Below are positions 46,693 through 55,315 of a DNA stretch of 64,000 bases, one piece after another; the first letter of the stretch is position 1; each line of letters begins with the position of its first letter. The position numbers and the translations under genes were made by a program. The notes under the pieces were generated by a model that ran no database searches, was not told where the DNA came from, and worked only from the letters and a program-made list of their open reading frames with translations. Source of the DNA: Pseudomonas reinekei. GTDB lineage: Bacteria > Pseudomonadota > Gammaproteobacteria > Pseudomonadales > Pseudomonadaceae. The DNA lies in NCBI RefSeq assembly GCF_001945365.1, contig NZ_MSTQ01000015.1, positions 54,361-118,360 on the forward strand. The letters run 5' to 3'.

Positions 46693-46782
46693 GATGAGCT
46701 GCTTTATTGGCTGATGAACCGGCAGTTTAGCCGGGGACATGACAGGCGCACAGTGCAATTGATATTCACAAAAAATCGGCAA

Positions 46783-46812
46783 TAAAAAAGGGAGACTCGA
46801 GAGTCTCCCTTA
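46783..46812 (-). terminator. Rho-independent terminator of bamD
   Basis: GGGAGACTC (46790-46798), GA, GAGTCTCCC (46801-46809), with the A-run at 46784-46789 giving U residues on the minus-strand transcript. It also separates bamD from the pil genes downstream. Confidence 0.9.
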
Positions 46813-46829
46813 TCGTACCGCCGGTCGTG

Positions 46830-47852
46830 TCAGTCGAACACGCCGAAGGTCATGTAGCTGAACCACGAACGGTCTTCATTGTTGCCTTGCGCTTCGTGTT
46901 CCTCTTCCTCAATCACCTCGCCATCCGCATCTTTAGGCTTGAGTTCGTTTGGAATGGCTTCTTTCGCGTCCTGGAACTGCTTCTGCACGTCCTGGTTGGC
47001 ACGGGTCTCTCCCGGCGGCAGCGGAGGACGGGATTCGATCAGGCCCAGGGTGGCCTTGCTCAGCCACGAACGGTTGTCGGCTTCGGCAACCGACGGCACG
47101 AACTGACCATCAACCAGCGATGGGTGGTTCGGGTAGTTGAGCTTCAGGGTTTCGAGGCTGGTGGCGGCCAGATCGTCCAGGTGCAGACGCTGGTAGGACT
47201 CGGTCATCACCGCCAGGCCGTCACCGACCGAAGGCGTTTCCTGGAAGTTTTCCACTACGTAGCGACCACGGTTTGCAGCCGCGACATAGGCCTGACGGGT
47301 CAGGTAATAGTCGGCCACGTGGATCTCGTAGGCTGCCAGCAGGTTGCGCAGGTAGATCATGCGCTGCTTGGCGTCAGGCGAGTAGCGGCTGTTCGGGAAG
47401 CGGCTGGTCAGCTGGGCGAACTCGTTGTAGGAGTCGCGCGCGGCACCCGGGTCACGCTTGGTCATGTCCAGCGGCAGGAAGCGCGACAGCAGACCAACGT
47501 CCTGGTCGAAAGACGTCAAGCCTTTCAGGTAATAGGCGTAATCGACATTCGGGTGCTGTGGATGCAGACGAATGAAACGCTCCGCAGCGGCTTTTGCAGC
47601 CTCTGGTTCGGCGTTCTTGTAGTTGGCGTAGATGAGCTCGAGTTGCGCCTGATCGGCATAACGACCGAACGGATAACGCGATTCCAGAGCCTTCAGCTTG
47701 GCGGTGGCACTGGTGTAGCTGTTGTTGTCCAGGTCGGCTTGAGCCTGTTGGTACAACTCGACTTCACTCAGGTTTTCGTCTACGACTTCCTTCGATGAGC
47801 AAGCAGCGGTCAATGCGAGGATGGCGATCAGCAGCAGGTGTTTCACTTGCAT
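46830..47852 (-). CDS. bamD: Outer-membrane assembly lipoprotein BamD (ComL)
   Basis: 340 residues. Lipoprotein signal with lipobox LTAAC, Cys about residue 18; then TPR-like repeats (LYQQAQADLDNNSYTSATAKL, AKAAAERFIRLHPQHPNVDYAYY) of the BamD family. Essential partner of BamA in inserting barrel proteins. Longer than E. coli BamD (245) through a C-terminal tail rich in acidic residues (DADGEVIEEEEHEAQGNNED) that ends WFSYMTFGVFD, as in other pseudomonads. ATG 47852 chosen for the signal peptide. Divergent from rluD. Confidence 0.95.
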   Translation of the reverse strand: MQVKHLLLIAILALTAACSSKEVVDENLSEVELYQQAQADLDNNSYTSATAKLKALESRYPFGRYADQAQLELIYANYKNAEPEAAKAAAERFIRLHPQHPNVDYAYYLKGLTSFDQDVGLLSRFLPLDMTKRDPGAARDSYNEFAQLTSRFPNSRYSPDAKQRMIYLRNLLAAYEIHVADYYLTRQAYVAAANRGRYVVENFQETPSVGDGLAVMTESYQRLHLDDLAATSLETLKLNYPNHPSLVDGQFVPSVAEADNRSWLSKATLGLIESRPPLPPGETRANQDVQKQFQDAKEAIPNELKPKDADGEVIEEEEHEAQGNNEDRSWFSYMTFGVFD

Positions 47853-48003
47853 GGCGGCTTGCGTCCCTATGACGGCCGCTGTCTTGGGCGTGGCCGTCCT
47901 GTTATGATGAGCGCCCCGTTGAATAGCCTCGGGGCAAAAGACGCCGTATTTAACCACAAGCGCGCAGCCGAAACCAAAGGCTGTGCCGACGCCTAGTCTG
48001 AGC

Positions 48004-48966
48004 ATGTCCGATAAAATTGAACTTCGCGCAGAGGTGCCGTCCGAATTGGGCGGCCAACGCCTCGATCAAGTCGCCGCACAATTATTCGCTGAGCACTCGC
48101 GCTCGCGCCTTTCCGCCTGGATCAAAGACGGCCGCCTGACTGTGGATGGGGCGGTTATCCGCCCGCGAGACATCGTTCACGGTGGCGCCATTCTTGAACT
48201 CACTGCCGAGCAGGAAGCTCAGGGCGAATGGATCGCTCAGGACATCGAGCTCGACATCGTCTATGAAGACGACGAAATCCTGGTGATCAACAAGCCTGCG
48301 GGCCTGGTGGTGCATCCGGCTGCCGGTCATGCCGATGGCACCTTGCTCAACGCTTTGCTGCACCACGTGCCGGACATCATCAATGTGCCCCGCGCCGGTA
48401 TCGTGCATCGCCTGGACAAGGACACCACCGGTCTGATGGTGGTGGCCAAGACCATTCAGGCGCAGACTCAGCTGGTTACACAGTTGCAGAGCCGCAGCGT
48501 CAGCCGCATCTATGAATGCATCGTGATTGGTGTGGTGACGGCGGGTGGCAAGATCAATGCACCGATCGGTCGTCATGGCCAGCAACGCCAGCGCATGGCC
48601 GTGATGGAAGGCGGCAAGCCAGCCGTCAGTCACTACCGCGTGCTTGAGCGTTTCCGTTCCCACACCCACGTGCGGGTGAAGCTGGAAACCGGTCGTACGC
48701 ACCAGATTCGCGTGCACATGGCGCACATCAACTACCCGTTGGTCGGAGACCCTGCCTACGGCGGTCGTTTCCGGATTCCGCCGGCAGCCAACCCGACCAT
48801 GGTCGAGTCGCTGAAAAACTTCCCGCGTCAGGCACTGCATGCGCGGTTCCTGGAGCTGGATCATCCGACGACCGGTCAACGCATGAGCTGGGAATCGCCG
48901 CTGCCGGAAGATTTCGTCTGGTTGCTGACCCTGCTCAAGCAAGACCGCGAGGCGTTCATCGGATGA
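48004..48966 (+). CDS. rluD: 23S rRNA pseudouridine(1911/1915/1917) synthase
   Basis: 320 residues. An N-terminal S4 RNA-binding domain (about 17-80: GGQRLDQVAAQLFAEHSRSRL) and a RluA-type catalytic domain with the nucleophilic Asp in GIVHRLDKDTTGLMVV; GRTHQIRVHMAHINYPLVGD follows. It modifies helix 69 of 23S rRNA. ATG 48004 gives MSDKIELRAEVP; a longer frame adds seven residues. The stop overlaps the pgeF start (ATGA). Confidence 0.96.
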   Translation: MSDKIELRAEVPSELGGQRLDQVAAQLFAEHSRSRLSAWIKDGRLTVDGAVIRPRDIVHGGAILELTAEQEAQGEWIAQDIELDIVYEDDEILVINKPAGLVVHPAAGHADGTLLNALLHHVPDIINVPRAGIVHRLDKDTTGLMVVAKTIQAQTQLVTQLQSRSVSRIYECIVIGVVTAGGKINAPIGRHGQQRQRMAVMEGGKPAVSHYRVLERFRSHTHVRVKLETGRTHQIRVHMAHINYPLVGDPAYGGRFRIPPAANPTMVESLKNFPRQALHARFLELDHPTTGQRMSWESPLPEDFVWLLTLLKQDREAFIG

Positions 48967-49688
48967 GTGACTGGCTGATTCCTGACTGGCCCGCGCCGGC
49001 CGGGGTCAAAGCCTGTGTCACCACCCGTGCGGGCGGCGTCAGCCTGGCGCCGTTCGACTGCCTCAACCTCGGCGATCACGTCGACGACAGCCCTGAAGCT
49101 GTCGCCGAGAATCGCCGTCGCCTCACCGATCATTTTTCCATCCAGCCGGCCTGGTTGCAGCAGGTTCACGGCATTGTCGTGGCGCACGCGGACCCGAGCC
49201 GAGTGGTGACCGCCGACGCCAGTTGGACGGCCACCCCAGGTATTGCCTGTGCGGCAATGACTGCCGACTGCTTGCCAGCGCTGTTTTGCGACCGTGCCGG
49301 TACTCGCGTCGCCGCAGCTCATGCTGGATGGCGCGGGTTGGCGGCGGGTGTACTCGAAGCAACGCTCGACAGTCTGGAGGTGCCACCAGCCGACGTATTG
49401 GTATGGCTCGGCCCAGCCATTGGCCCGCAAGCCTTTGAAGTCGGCCCGGAAGTACGCGAAACCTTCGTGCAGCAGCTCCCGCAAGCCGGTGAGGCTTTTG
49501 TGCCGAGCCACAACCCCGGCAAGTTCATGGCCGACATTTATAGGCTCGCTCGTCTGCGCCTGGCGGCCCGCGGTGTCAACGCCGTTTATGGTGGCGGTTT
49601 CTGTACCGTGACCGATCCGCGATTCTTTTCTTACCGCCGCAACCCAAAAACCGGCCGGTTTGCCTCTCTTGTTTGGCTCGAACGCTAG
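48963..49688 (+). CDS. pgeF: Purine-nucleoside phosphorylase-like PgeF/YfiH (polyphenol oxidase family)
   Basis: 241 residues. DUF152 family: AAMTADCLPALFCD and VAAAHAGWRGLAAGVLEATL carry the conserved Cys and His of the metal site, along with QVHG near residue 60. Members have laccase or purine-nucleoside phosphorylase activity and edit peptidoglycan precursors in some bacteria. Coupled to rluD by ATGA overlap, the usual pairing. Confidence 0.92.
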   Translation: MSDWLIPDWPAPAGVKACVTTRAGGVSLAPFDCLNLGDHVDDSPEAVAENRRRLTDHFSIQPAWLQQVHGIVVAHADPSRVVTADASWTATPGIACAAMTADCLPALFCDRAGTRVAAAHAGWRGLAAGVLEATLDSLEVPPADVLVWLGPAIGPQAFEVGPEVRETFVQQLPQAGEAFVPSHNPGKFMADIYRLARLRLAARGVNAVYGGGFCTVTDPRFFSYRRNPKTGRFASLVWLER

Positions 49689-49718
49689 ATTTGTCTGATC
49701 TACATCAACCTCAAGACG

Positions 49719-49746
49719 CTTGAAACTCCCAGAATCGACCACATCT
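49719..49746 (+). promoter_or_regulatory. Sigma-32 (heat shock) promoter of clpB
   Basis: CTTGAAA (49719-49725), 13-base spacer, CCACATCT (49739-49746), against the consensus CTTGAAA and CCCCATNT. The -35 is a perfect match. It lies about 75-100 bp before the clpB ATG, consistent with heat-induced expression. Confidence 0.8.
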
Positions 49747-49819
49747 ATTGTGCTATCTGGCAGGTTTCTTCATTCAGGATGTTTTATAGGTCCGGCCTGC
49801 TCAAAAGGAAGGTGACCCC

Positions 49820-52384
49820 ATGCGTATTGACCGTTTAACCAGCAAATTGCAGTTAGCGTTGTCCGATGCCCAGTCCCTGGCTGTCGGCCTCGATCATCCC
49901 GCCATTGAACCGGCGCACTTGATGCAAGCCTTGCTCGAACAGCAGGGCGGCTCGATCAAACCCCTGCTGATGCAGGTGGGCTTCGACGTCAACAGCCTGC
50001 GTAAAGAGCTGACCAAAGAGCTCGACCAGCTGCCGAAGATCCAGAACCCGACCGGCGACGTCAACATGTCGCAGGATCTGGCGCGTCTGCTCAACCAGGC
50101 CGACCGTCTGGCCCAGCAGAAGGGCGACCAGTTCATCTCCAGCGAACTGGTGCTGCTCGCCGCCATGGACGAAAACAGCAAGCTCGGCAAGCTGTTGCTC
50201 GGTCAGGGCGTGAGCAAGAAAGCCCTGGAAAACGCGATCAACAACCTGCGTGGTGGCGAGGCCGTCAACGACCCGAACCACGAGGAGGCGCGCCAGGCGC
50301 TGGACAAATACACCGTCGACCTGACCAAGCGCGCCGAAGACGGCAAGCTTGATCCGGTGATCGGCCGCGACGACGAAATTCGCCGCACGATCCAGGTGCT
50401 GCAACGCCGCACCAAGAACAACCCGGTGCTGATCGGTGAGCCCGGCGTGGGTAAAACCGCCATCGCCGAAGGCCTGGCTCAGCGCATCATCAATGGCGAA
50501 GTGCCGGACGGCCTCAAGGGCAAGCGCCTGTTGTCCTTGGACATGGGGGCGTTGATTGCCGGTGCCAAGTATCGCGGTGAGTTCGAAGAGCGCCTGAAAT
50601 CCCTGCTTAATGAGCTGTCGAAGCAGGAAGGGCAGATCATTCTGTTCATCGACGAGCTGCACACCATGGTCGGCGCCGGTAAGGGCGAAGGCTCGATGGA
50701 CGCGGGCAACATGCTCAAGCCCGCCCTGGCACGCGGTGAGCTGCATTGCGTTGGCGCAACCACGCTCAACGAGTACCGCCAATATATAGAGAAGGACGCC
50801 GCGCTTGAGCGACGCTTCCAGAAAGTGTTGGTGGACGAGCCGAGCGAAGAGGACACCATCGCCATCCTGCGTGGCCTCAAAGAGCGCTATGAGGTTCACC
50901 ACAAGGTGGCAATCACCGACGGTGCGATCATCGCGGCGGCCAAGCTCAGCCATCGCTACATCACTGACCGGCAGTTGCCGGACAAAGCCATCGACTTGAT
51001 CGACGAGGCCGCCAGCCGCATCCGCATGGAGATCGACTCCAAGCCGGAAGTGCTGGACCGTCTGGAGCGTCGCCTGATTCAGCTGAAGGTGGAATCCCAG
51101 GCGCTGAAGAAAGAAAGCGACGACGCAGCGAAGAAGCGTCTGGAAAAACTGCAGGAAGAAATCGCTCGGCATGAGCGTGAGTACTCCGATCTCGAAGAAA
51201 TCTGGAACTCGGAAAAAGCTGAAGTTCAGGGTTCTGCGCAGATCCAGCAAAAGATCGAACAGTCCCGTCAGGAACTGGAAGCCGCTCGCCGTAAGGGCGA
51301 CCTGAACCGCATGGCCGAATTGCAGTACGGGGTGATCCCGGACCTGGAGCGCAGCCTGCAAATGGTCGACCAGCATGGCAAAACCGAAAACCAGTTGCTG
51401 CGCAGCAAGGTGACAGAAGAAGAGATCGCCGAAGTCGTGTCGAAGTGGACCGGTATCCCGGTGTCGAAGATGCTCGAAGGCGAACGCGAAAAACTGATGA
51501 AGATGGAAAGCCTGTTGCACCAGCGTGTGATTGGCCAGGAAGAAGCGGTGGTCGCGGTTTCCAACGCGGTAAGGCGTTCTCGCGCCGGGTTGTCCGACCC
51601 GAACCGGCCAAGTGGCTCGTTTATGTTCCTCGGCCCCACCGGTGTCGGTAAAACCGAGCTGTGCAAGGCGCTGGCCGAATTCCTCTTTGATACCGAAGAG
51701 GCGATGGTGCGGATCGACATGTCCGAATTCATGGAGAAGCATTCCGTGGCTCGCTTGATCGGCGCACCACCCGGCTATGTTGGCTATGAAGAAGGCGGTT
51801 ATCTGACCGAGGCGGTGCGTCGCAAGCCTTACTCGGTGATCCTCATGGACGAAGTCGAGAAGGCGCACCCGGATGTGTTCAACATCTTGCTGCAAGTGCT
51901 CGAGGACGGTCGCCTGACGGACAGCCATGGCCGCACGGTGGACTTCAAGAACACCGTGATAGTCATGACCTCCAACCTGGGGTCGGCGCAGATCCAGGAA
52001 CTGGTCGGTGATCGTGAGGCGCAGCGTGCGGCGGTCATGGATGCCATTTCCACGCACTTCCGGCCCGAGTTCATCAACCGGGTCGACGAAGTGGTGATCT
52101 TCGAGCCACTGGCGCGGGATCAAATCGCTGGCATCACCGAGATCCAGTTGGGTCGTCTGCGTAGTCGCCTGACCGAGCGGGAGCTGAAGCTTGAACTCAG
52201 CCCTGAGGCCATGGATAAGCTGATCGCGGTGGGTTACGACCCGGTGTATGGCGCACGGCCGCTCAAACGAGCGATTCAGCGCTGGATCGAGAACCCGCTG
52301 GCGCAGCTGATTTTGTCGGGACGATTCATGCCAGGGGACACGGCCCACGGTGTGGTGGAAAACGACGAAATCGTCTTCACCTGA
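49820..52384 (+). CDS. clpB: ATP-dependent disaggregase ClpB
   Basis: 854 residues, normal length for ClpB (Hsp104). N-domain (about 1-150), AAA1 with Walker A GEPGVGKTAI and FIDELHTMVGAG, a middle coiled-coil domain (about 410-525, EYSDLEEIWNSEKAEVQGSAQ), AAA2 with GPTGVGKTELC and VILMDEVEKAHPDVFNILL, C-terminal domain. With DnaK/DnaJ it reactivates aggregated proteins. GGAAGG lies upstream of the ATG. A sigma-32 promoter precedes it, and a strong terminator follows. Confidence 0.98.
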   Translation: MRIDRLTSKLQLALSDAQSLAVGLDHPAIEPAHLMQALLEQQGGSIKPLLMQVGFDVNSLRKELTKELDQLPKIQNPTGDVNMSQDLARLLNQADRLAQQKGDQFISSELVLLAAMDENSKLGKLLLGQGVSKKALENAINNLRGGEAVNDPNHEEARQALDKYTVDLTKRAEDGKLDPVIGRDDEIRRTIQVLQRRTKNNPVLIGEPGVGKTAIAEGLAQRIINGEVPDGLKGKRLLSLDMGALIAGAKYRGEFEERLKSLLNELSKQEGQIILFIDELHTMVGAGKGEGSMDAGNMLKPALARGELHCVGATTLNEYRQYIEKDAALERRFQKVLVDEPSEEDTIAILRGLKERYEVHHKVAITDGAIIAAAKLSHRYITDRQLPDKAIDLIDEAASRIRMEIDSKPEVLDRLERRLIQLKVESQALKKESDDAAKKRLEKLQEEIARHEREYSDLEEIWNSEKAEVQGSAQIQQKIEQSRQELEAARRKGDLNRMAELQYGVIPDLERSLQMVDQHGKTENQLLRSKVTEEEIAEVVSKWTGIPVSKMLEGEREKLMKMESLLHQRVIGQEEAVVAVSNAVRRSRAGLSDPNRPSGSFMFLGPTGVGKTELCKALAEFLFDTEEAMVRIDMSEFMEKHSVARLIGAPPGYVGYEEGGYLTEAVRRKPYSVILMDEVEKAHPDVFNILLQVLEDGRLTDSHGRTVDFKNTVIVMTSNLGSAQIQELVGDREAQRAAVMDAISTHFRPEFINRVDEVVIFEPLARDQIAGITEIQLGRLRSRLTERELKLELSPEAMDKLIAVGYDPVYGARPLKRAIQRWIENPLAQLILSGRFMPGDTAHGVVENDEIVFT

Positions 52385-52404
52385 TCCTCGACGGCAGCAA
52401 AAAT

Positions 52405-52436
52405 GAAAAGGCCTCGCATTGCGAGGCCTTTTTTTC
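52405..52436 (+). terminator. Rho-independent terminator of clpB
   Basis: AAGGCCTCGC / GCGAGGCCTT stem with ATT loop, followed by five more T. Confidence 0.93.
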
Positions 52437-52568
52437 GTTAGGCTGTTGAACTCAAAGGAAAAGGCTTGTAAAGTGCGCCCCGCAGTCAGTCACCCGCGAG
52501 GGTTTCCGCTCCCCAAGCAGGAATCCAAAATAAGTTGCAAATCATTAACTTGAAAGCAATTTAGGGGG

Positions 52569-52596
52569 TTGACAGAGGTGCTGAAGATTGTAGAAT
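52569..52596 (+). promoter_or_regulatory. Sigma-70 promoter of the tRNA cluster
   Basis: TTGACA (52569-52574), 16-base spacer, TAGAAT (52591-52596), then the GC-rich discriminator AGCGCGCC typical of stable-RNA promoters under stringent control. The first tRNA begins about 85 bp downstream. The rest of the 300-bp gap after clpB shows nothing else I can name. Confidence 0.85.
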
Positions 52597-52684
52597 AGCG
52601 CGCCTCAGACACACGAACGCAGTGATGCGAACGAGTCGAAGAGAACGCAGTAAAGCTTCAACGTTGTAAATTGAAATATGTAGT

Positions 52685-52760
52685 TCCGTGATAGCTCAGT
52701 CGGTAGAGCAAATGACTGTTAATCATTGGGTCCCAGGTTCGAGTCCTGGTCACGGAGCCA
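52685..52760 (+). tRNA. tRNA-Asn (GTT)
   Basis: 76 nt with encoded CCA. Acceptor TCCGTGA pairs with TCACGGA; D-loop AGCTCAGTCGGTAGAGC; anticodon GTT in CTGTTAATC; T-arm GGTTCGAGTCC. First gene of the cluster. Confidence 0.97.
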
Positions 52761-52769
52761 ATTTCAAAC

Positions 52770-52846
52770 CGGGGTATAGCGCAGTCCGGTAGCGCGCCTG
52801 CTTTGGGAGCAGGATGTCAGGAGTTCGAATCCCCTTACCCCGACCA
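52770..52846 (+). tRNA. tRNA-Pro (TGG), copy 1
   Basis: 77 nt with encoded CCA. Acceptor CGGGGTA pairs with TACCCCG; anticodon TGG in CTTTGGGAG; T-arm GAGTTCGAATC. Identical to the copy at 53023. Confidence 0.97.
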
Positions 52847-52851
52847 TTTTT

Positions 52852-52927
52852 GGGTCGTTAGCTCAGTTGGTAGAGCAGTTGGCTTTTAACCAATTGGTCG
52901 TAGGTTCGAATCCCACACGACCCACCA
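52852..52927 (+). tRNA. tRNA-Lys (TTT)
   Basis: 76 nt with encoded CCA. Acceptor GGGTCGT pairs with ACGACCC; anticodon TTT in GCTTTTAAC; D-loop AGCTCAGTTGGTAGAGC. Confidence 0.97.
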
Positions 52928-52989
52928 TTTTTGAAACCAGTTAACGCTGGAATCAAATCTTAAGATCAGACGCCAAAAGCTCTGTTCGC

Positions 52990-53020
52990 AGAAGGCGCCT
53001 CTCGAAGGTGCCTTTTTTTT
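52990..53020 (+). terminator. Terminator inside the tRNA cluster
   Basis: AAGGCGCCT (52992-53000), CTCGA loop, AGGTGCCTT (53006-53014; one G:T pair), eight T in total. It ends the Asn-Pro-Lys transcript and leaves the second tRNA-Pro beyond it. Confidence 0.85.
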
Positions 53021-53022
53021 AC

Positions 53023-53099
53023 CGGGGTATAGCGCAGTCCGGTAGCGCGCCTGCTTTGGGAGCAGGATGTCAGGAGTTCGAATCCCCTTACCCCGACCA
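53023..53099 (+). tRNA. tRNA-Pro (TGG), copy 2
   Basis: 77 nt, base for base the same as the copy at 52770-52846. It begins three bases after the T-run of the preceding terminator and is followed by its own terminator. I saw no promoter between, so it may depend on read-through or be poorly expressed. Confidence 0.97.
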
Positions 53100-53103
53100 T
53101 ATT

Positions 53104-53140
53104 AAAAATCCTCGTATCGAAAGATACGGGGATTTTTTTT
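53104..53140 (+). terminator. Rho-independent terminator after the tRNA cluster
   Basis: AAATCCTCGTATC / GATACGGGGATTT stem with GAAA tetraloop, followed by more T. Confidence 0.9.
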
Positions 53141-53167
53141 GCCTGCGAGAAACATAAACGCATGGAA

Positions 53168-53193
53168 GTGGGAGCCAGCAGGCTGGCTCCCAC
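53168..53193. repeat. Single REP hairpin
   Basis: GTGGGAGCCAGC-AG-GCTGGCTCCCAC, a perfect 12-bp stem with a two-base loop, just beyond the end of ndh. Variant REP core (CCAGCAGGCTGG). Confidence 0.85.
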
Positions 53194-53203
53194 AGTTTTT
53201 ATA

Positions 53204-54502
53204 TCAGTGCAGCTTCAGGCGTGGCTCGGTGCCGCGTCCGATCTTGCTGCCCAGCATCAGCATCGCCGTGCGGAACGGGCCGTACAACGCCATCTGGTGC
53301 ATGCGGTACAGCGAGACATAAAACATCCGCGCCAGCCAGCCTTCGAGCATCACGCTGCCGGTGAGGTTGCCCATCAAGTTACCTACAGCCGAAAAACGCG
53401 ACAGCGAAATCAAGGAACCGTAGTCGGTGTACTTGTACTCTGGCAGCGCCTTGCCTTCGATGCGCAGCTTCAGTGATTTGGCCAGCAACGACGCTTGTTG
53501 ATGCGCAGCCTGGGCGCGCGGCGGAACGTTGCGGTCAGTGCCTGGTTGTGGGCAGGCGGCGCAGTCACCAAAGGCAAAAATGTTTTCGTCGCGCGTGGTT
53601 TGCAGGGTAGGCAGTACCTGCAGCTGATTGATTCGGTTGGTTTCCAGGCCGTCGATCTCCTTGAGGAACCCCGGTGCGCGAATCCCCGCCGCCCAGACTT
53701 TCAGGCTGGCATTGATTACTTTGCCATCCGTGGTGATCAGGCTGTCAGCCGTCACTTCGCTGACCGCTGCGTTGGTCATCACGTTGACTCCGAGTTTCTC
53801 CAGGGTTTTATGCACAGGCCCGCCGATGCGTTCCGGTAGCGCTGGCAATACCCGTGGACCGGCTTCGATCAAGGTGATGTGCATGTTTTCCGGCTTGATC
53901 CGGTCCAGGCCATAAGCCGCCAGTTCGTGGGCGGCGTTGTGCAGTTCGGCGGCCAGTTCGACCCCGGTGGCACCGGCGCCGACGATGGCCACGCTGATCT
54001 GCTCGACCTTGTCGGTCTGCCCGGCGTGGGCACGCAGGTAGTGGTTGAGTAATTGCTGGTGGAAACGCTCGGCCTGTTTGCGGGTATCGAGGAACAGGCA
54101 GTGCTGGGCAGCGCCCTGGGTACCGAAATCATTGGTGGTGCTGCCGACGGAGATCACCAGCGAGTCGTACGGCACTTCACGGGCGGGCACCAGTTCCAGA
54201 CCGGCTTCGTCATACGTGGCGGCCAGTTGGATTTTCTTCTGGGTGCGATCGAGCCCGCTCATGCGACCCAGCTGGAACTCGAAGTGGTTCCATTTGGCCT
54301 GGGCCACATAGTTGAGTTCATCTTCGGAAGAGTTCAGCGACCCGGCCGCCACTTCGTGCAACAGCGGTTTCCAGATATGGGTCAGGTTCGCGTCGACCAG
54401 CATGACGCTGGCAGTGCCGCGCTTGCCCAGAGTCTTACCCAGACGGGTAGCCAACTCCAGACCGCCGGCGCCGCCGCCGACAATAACAATACGATGGGAC
54501 AT
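53204..54502 (-). CDS. ndh: NADH dehydrogenase type II (NDH-2)
   Basis: 432 residues. Non-proton-pumping flavoenzyme feeding electrons from NADH to ubiquinone. FAD site RIVIVGGGAGGLELATRLG at the N-terminus; NADH site VAIVGAGATGVELAAEL (about 170-185); the C-terminal part has membrane-binding amphipathic helices. DENIFAFGDCAACPQPG carries the conserved GDCA. Start at ATG 54502 giving MSHRIVIVGG. Corresponds to P. aeruginosa PA4538 ndh. Confidence 0.96.
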   Translation of the reverse strand: MSHRIVIVGGGAGGLELATRLGKTLGKRGTASVMLVDANLTHIWKPLLHEVAAGSLNSSEDELNYVAQAKWNHFEFQLGRMSGLDRTQKKIQLAATYDEAGLELVPAREVPYDSLVISVGSTTNDFGTQGAAQHCLFLDTRKQAERFHQQLLNHYLRAHAGQTDKVEQISVAIVGAGATGVELAAELHNAAHELAAYGLDRIKPENMHITLIEAGPRVLPALPERIGGPVHKTLEKLGVNVMTNAAVSEVTADSLITTDGKVINASLKVWAAGIRAPGFLKEIDGLETNRINQLQVLPTLQTTRDENIFAFGDCAACPQPGTDRNVPPRAQAAHQQASLLAKSLKLRIEGKALPEYKYTDYGSLISLSRFSAVGNLMGNLTGSVMLEGWLARMFYVSLYRMHQMALYGPFRTAMLMLGSKIGRGTEPRLKLH

Positions 54503-54562
54503 GGGGATAACTCGCAAGGCTAAATGAAATCGGTACAGTCAACCGCGCGAGCGCAAGGCAGC

Positions 54563-54736
54563 TCATAGCGTCAGGTAACTGATAAGTCGGCTCAACAGGC
54601 CTAAACCAATGGTCACTGCCAATACCAGTACAAGGAGCATCCACGGCCGGAAAGGTCGGCGCTCGACTTGGTGCTGGGACAGTTGCAGGTACTCTTCGAC
54701 ATGTTTTTGGTCGTCGGGGTTCAGGCGGCTGGTCAT
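54563..54736 (-). CDS. DUF3094-type small membrane protein, 57 residues
   Basis: Translation MTSRLNPDDQKHVEEYLQLS, then QHQVERRPFRPW and one membrane helix MLLVLVLAVTIGLGLLSRLI. This is the DUF3094 pattern: acidic N-terminus, one helix at the C-terminus. Lies just upstream of ndh on the same strand (60-bp gap), the same order as in P. aeruginosa (PA4537), so the two may be co-transcribed. Function unknown. Too short to stand out in a simple frame search. Confidence 0.75.
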   Translation of the reverse strand: MTSRLNPDDQKHVEEYLQLSQHQVERRPFRPWMLLVLVLAVTIGLGLLSRLISYLTL

Positions 54737-54787
54737 AAAGGCCTCGTCAGGTAGACGTTGCTGAATGTGTAGAAGCTACAGGCTGAT

Positions 54788-55315
54788 TTAACGAACGATG
54801 AACGGAGCATAGCCGGTGTCCGGAACGGGCTCGACGTTCACCGTATCGTCCAGGCGAATGATGCCACTTTGTAACACTCGGGCAGTGATCCCGCCATGCC
54901 CGCGTACGGCTTGAAAGGTGCCCGGGCCGAGGTTGTTTTGCAGACGTGCGCAAGGCTGGCACCAGCCAGTGGTTTCGAAAATCGCCTGGCCGATCCGGAA
55001 GCGCCGGCCCTTGAGGCTGAACAGGTTGATCCCGCTGATAACGAGATTGCGCCGCAGATCTTCAGGTTTGACCGGTTGATCGACCGGGCGGCCCATCAGC
55101 GAACTGATCACTGCCAGATGTTCCCACTGAATCAGCGTCACCTGCCGCGCGTTGCGTGCGCCTGGCCGGGCGCGGTCACCGGTCAAGCCAGCTTCGAGCC
55201 GTGCTTCCACCGCATCGAGTTCGATCATCGGCGCGTTACGTTCCGGGCGCACGCCGATCCAGCGAACGCGGCCGGTTTGCGGGACATCGGCAATCAGCGC
55301 CTGCAATGGACTCAC
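54788..55315 (-). CDS. MOSC domain-containing protein
   Basis: 175 residues. MOSC fold of molybdenum-cofactor sulfurase C-terminal type: GRVRWIGVRPERNAPM, GLTGDRARPG, RRNLVISGINLFSLKGRRFRIG-like block, and the conserved Cys in TTGWCQPCARL. Probably handles sulfur transfer or reduction of N-hydroxylated compounds, as the MOSC proteins YcbX/YiiM do. GTG start overlaps the stop of the DUF1780 gene upstream (GTGA), so the two are coupled. Confidence 0.9.
   Translation of the reverse strand: MSPLQALIADVPQTGRVRWIGVRPERNAPMIELDAVEARLEAGLTGDRARPGARNARQVTLIQWEHLAVISSLMGRPVDQPVKPEDLRRNLVISGINLFSLKGRRFRIGQAIFETTGWCQPCARLQNNLGPGTFQAVRGHGGITARVLQSGIIRLDDTVNVEPVPDTGYAPFIVR

Noticed and set aside
49853..52348. 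831-codon frame opposite clpB
   Set aside because: Antisense shadow of clpB.
52685..53099. tRNA cluster as integration site of a genomic island
   Set aside because: The flanking genes are ordinary core genes, with no integrase and no partial tRNA copy; only a full tRNA-Pro duplicate is present.
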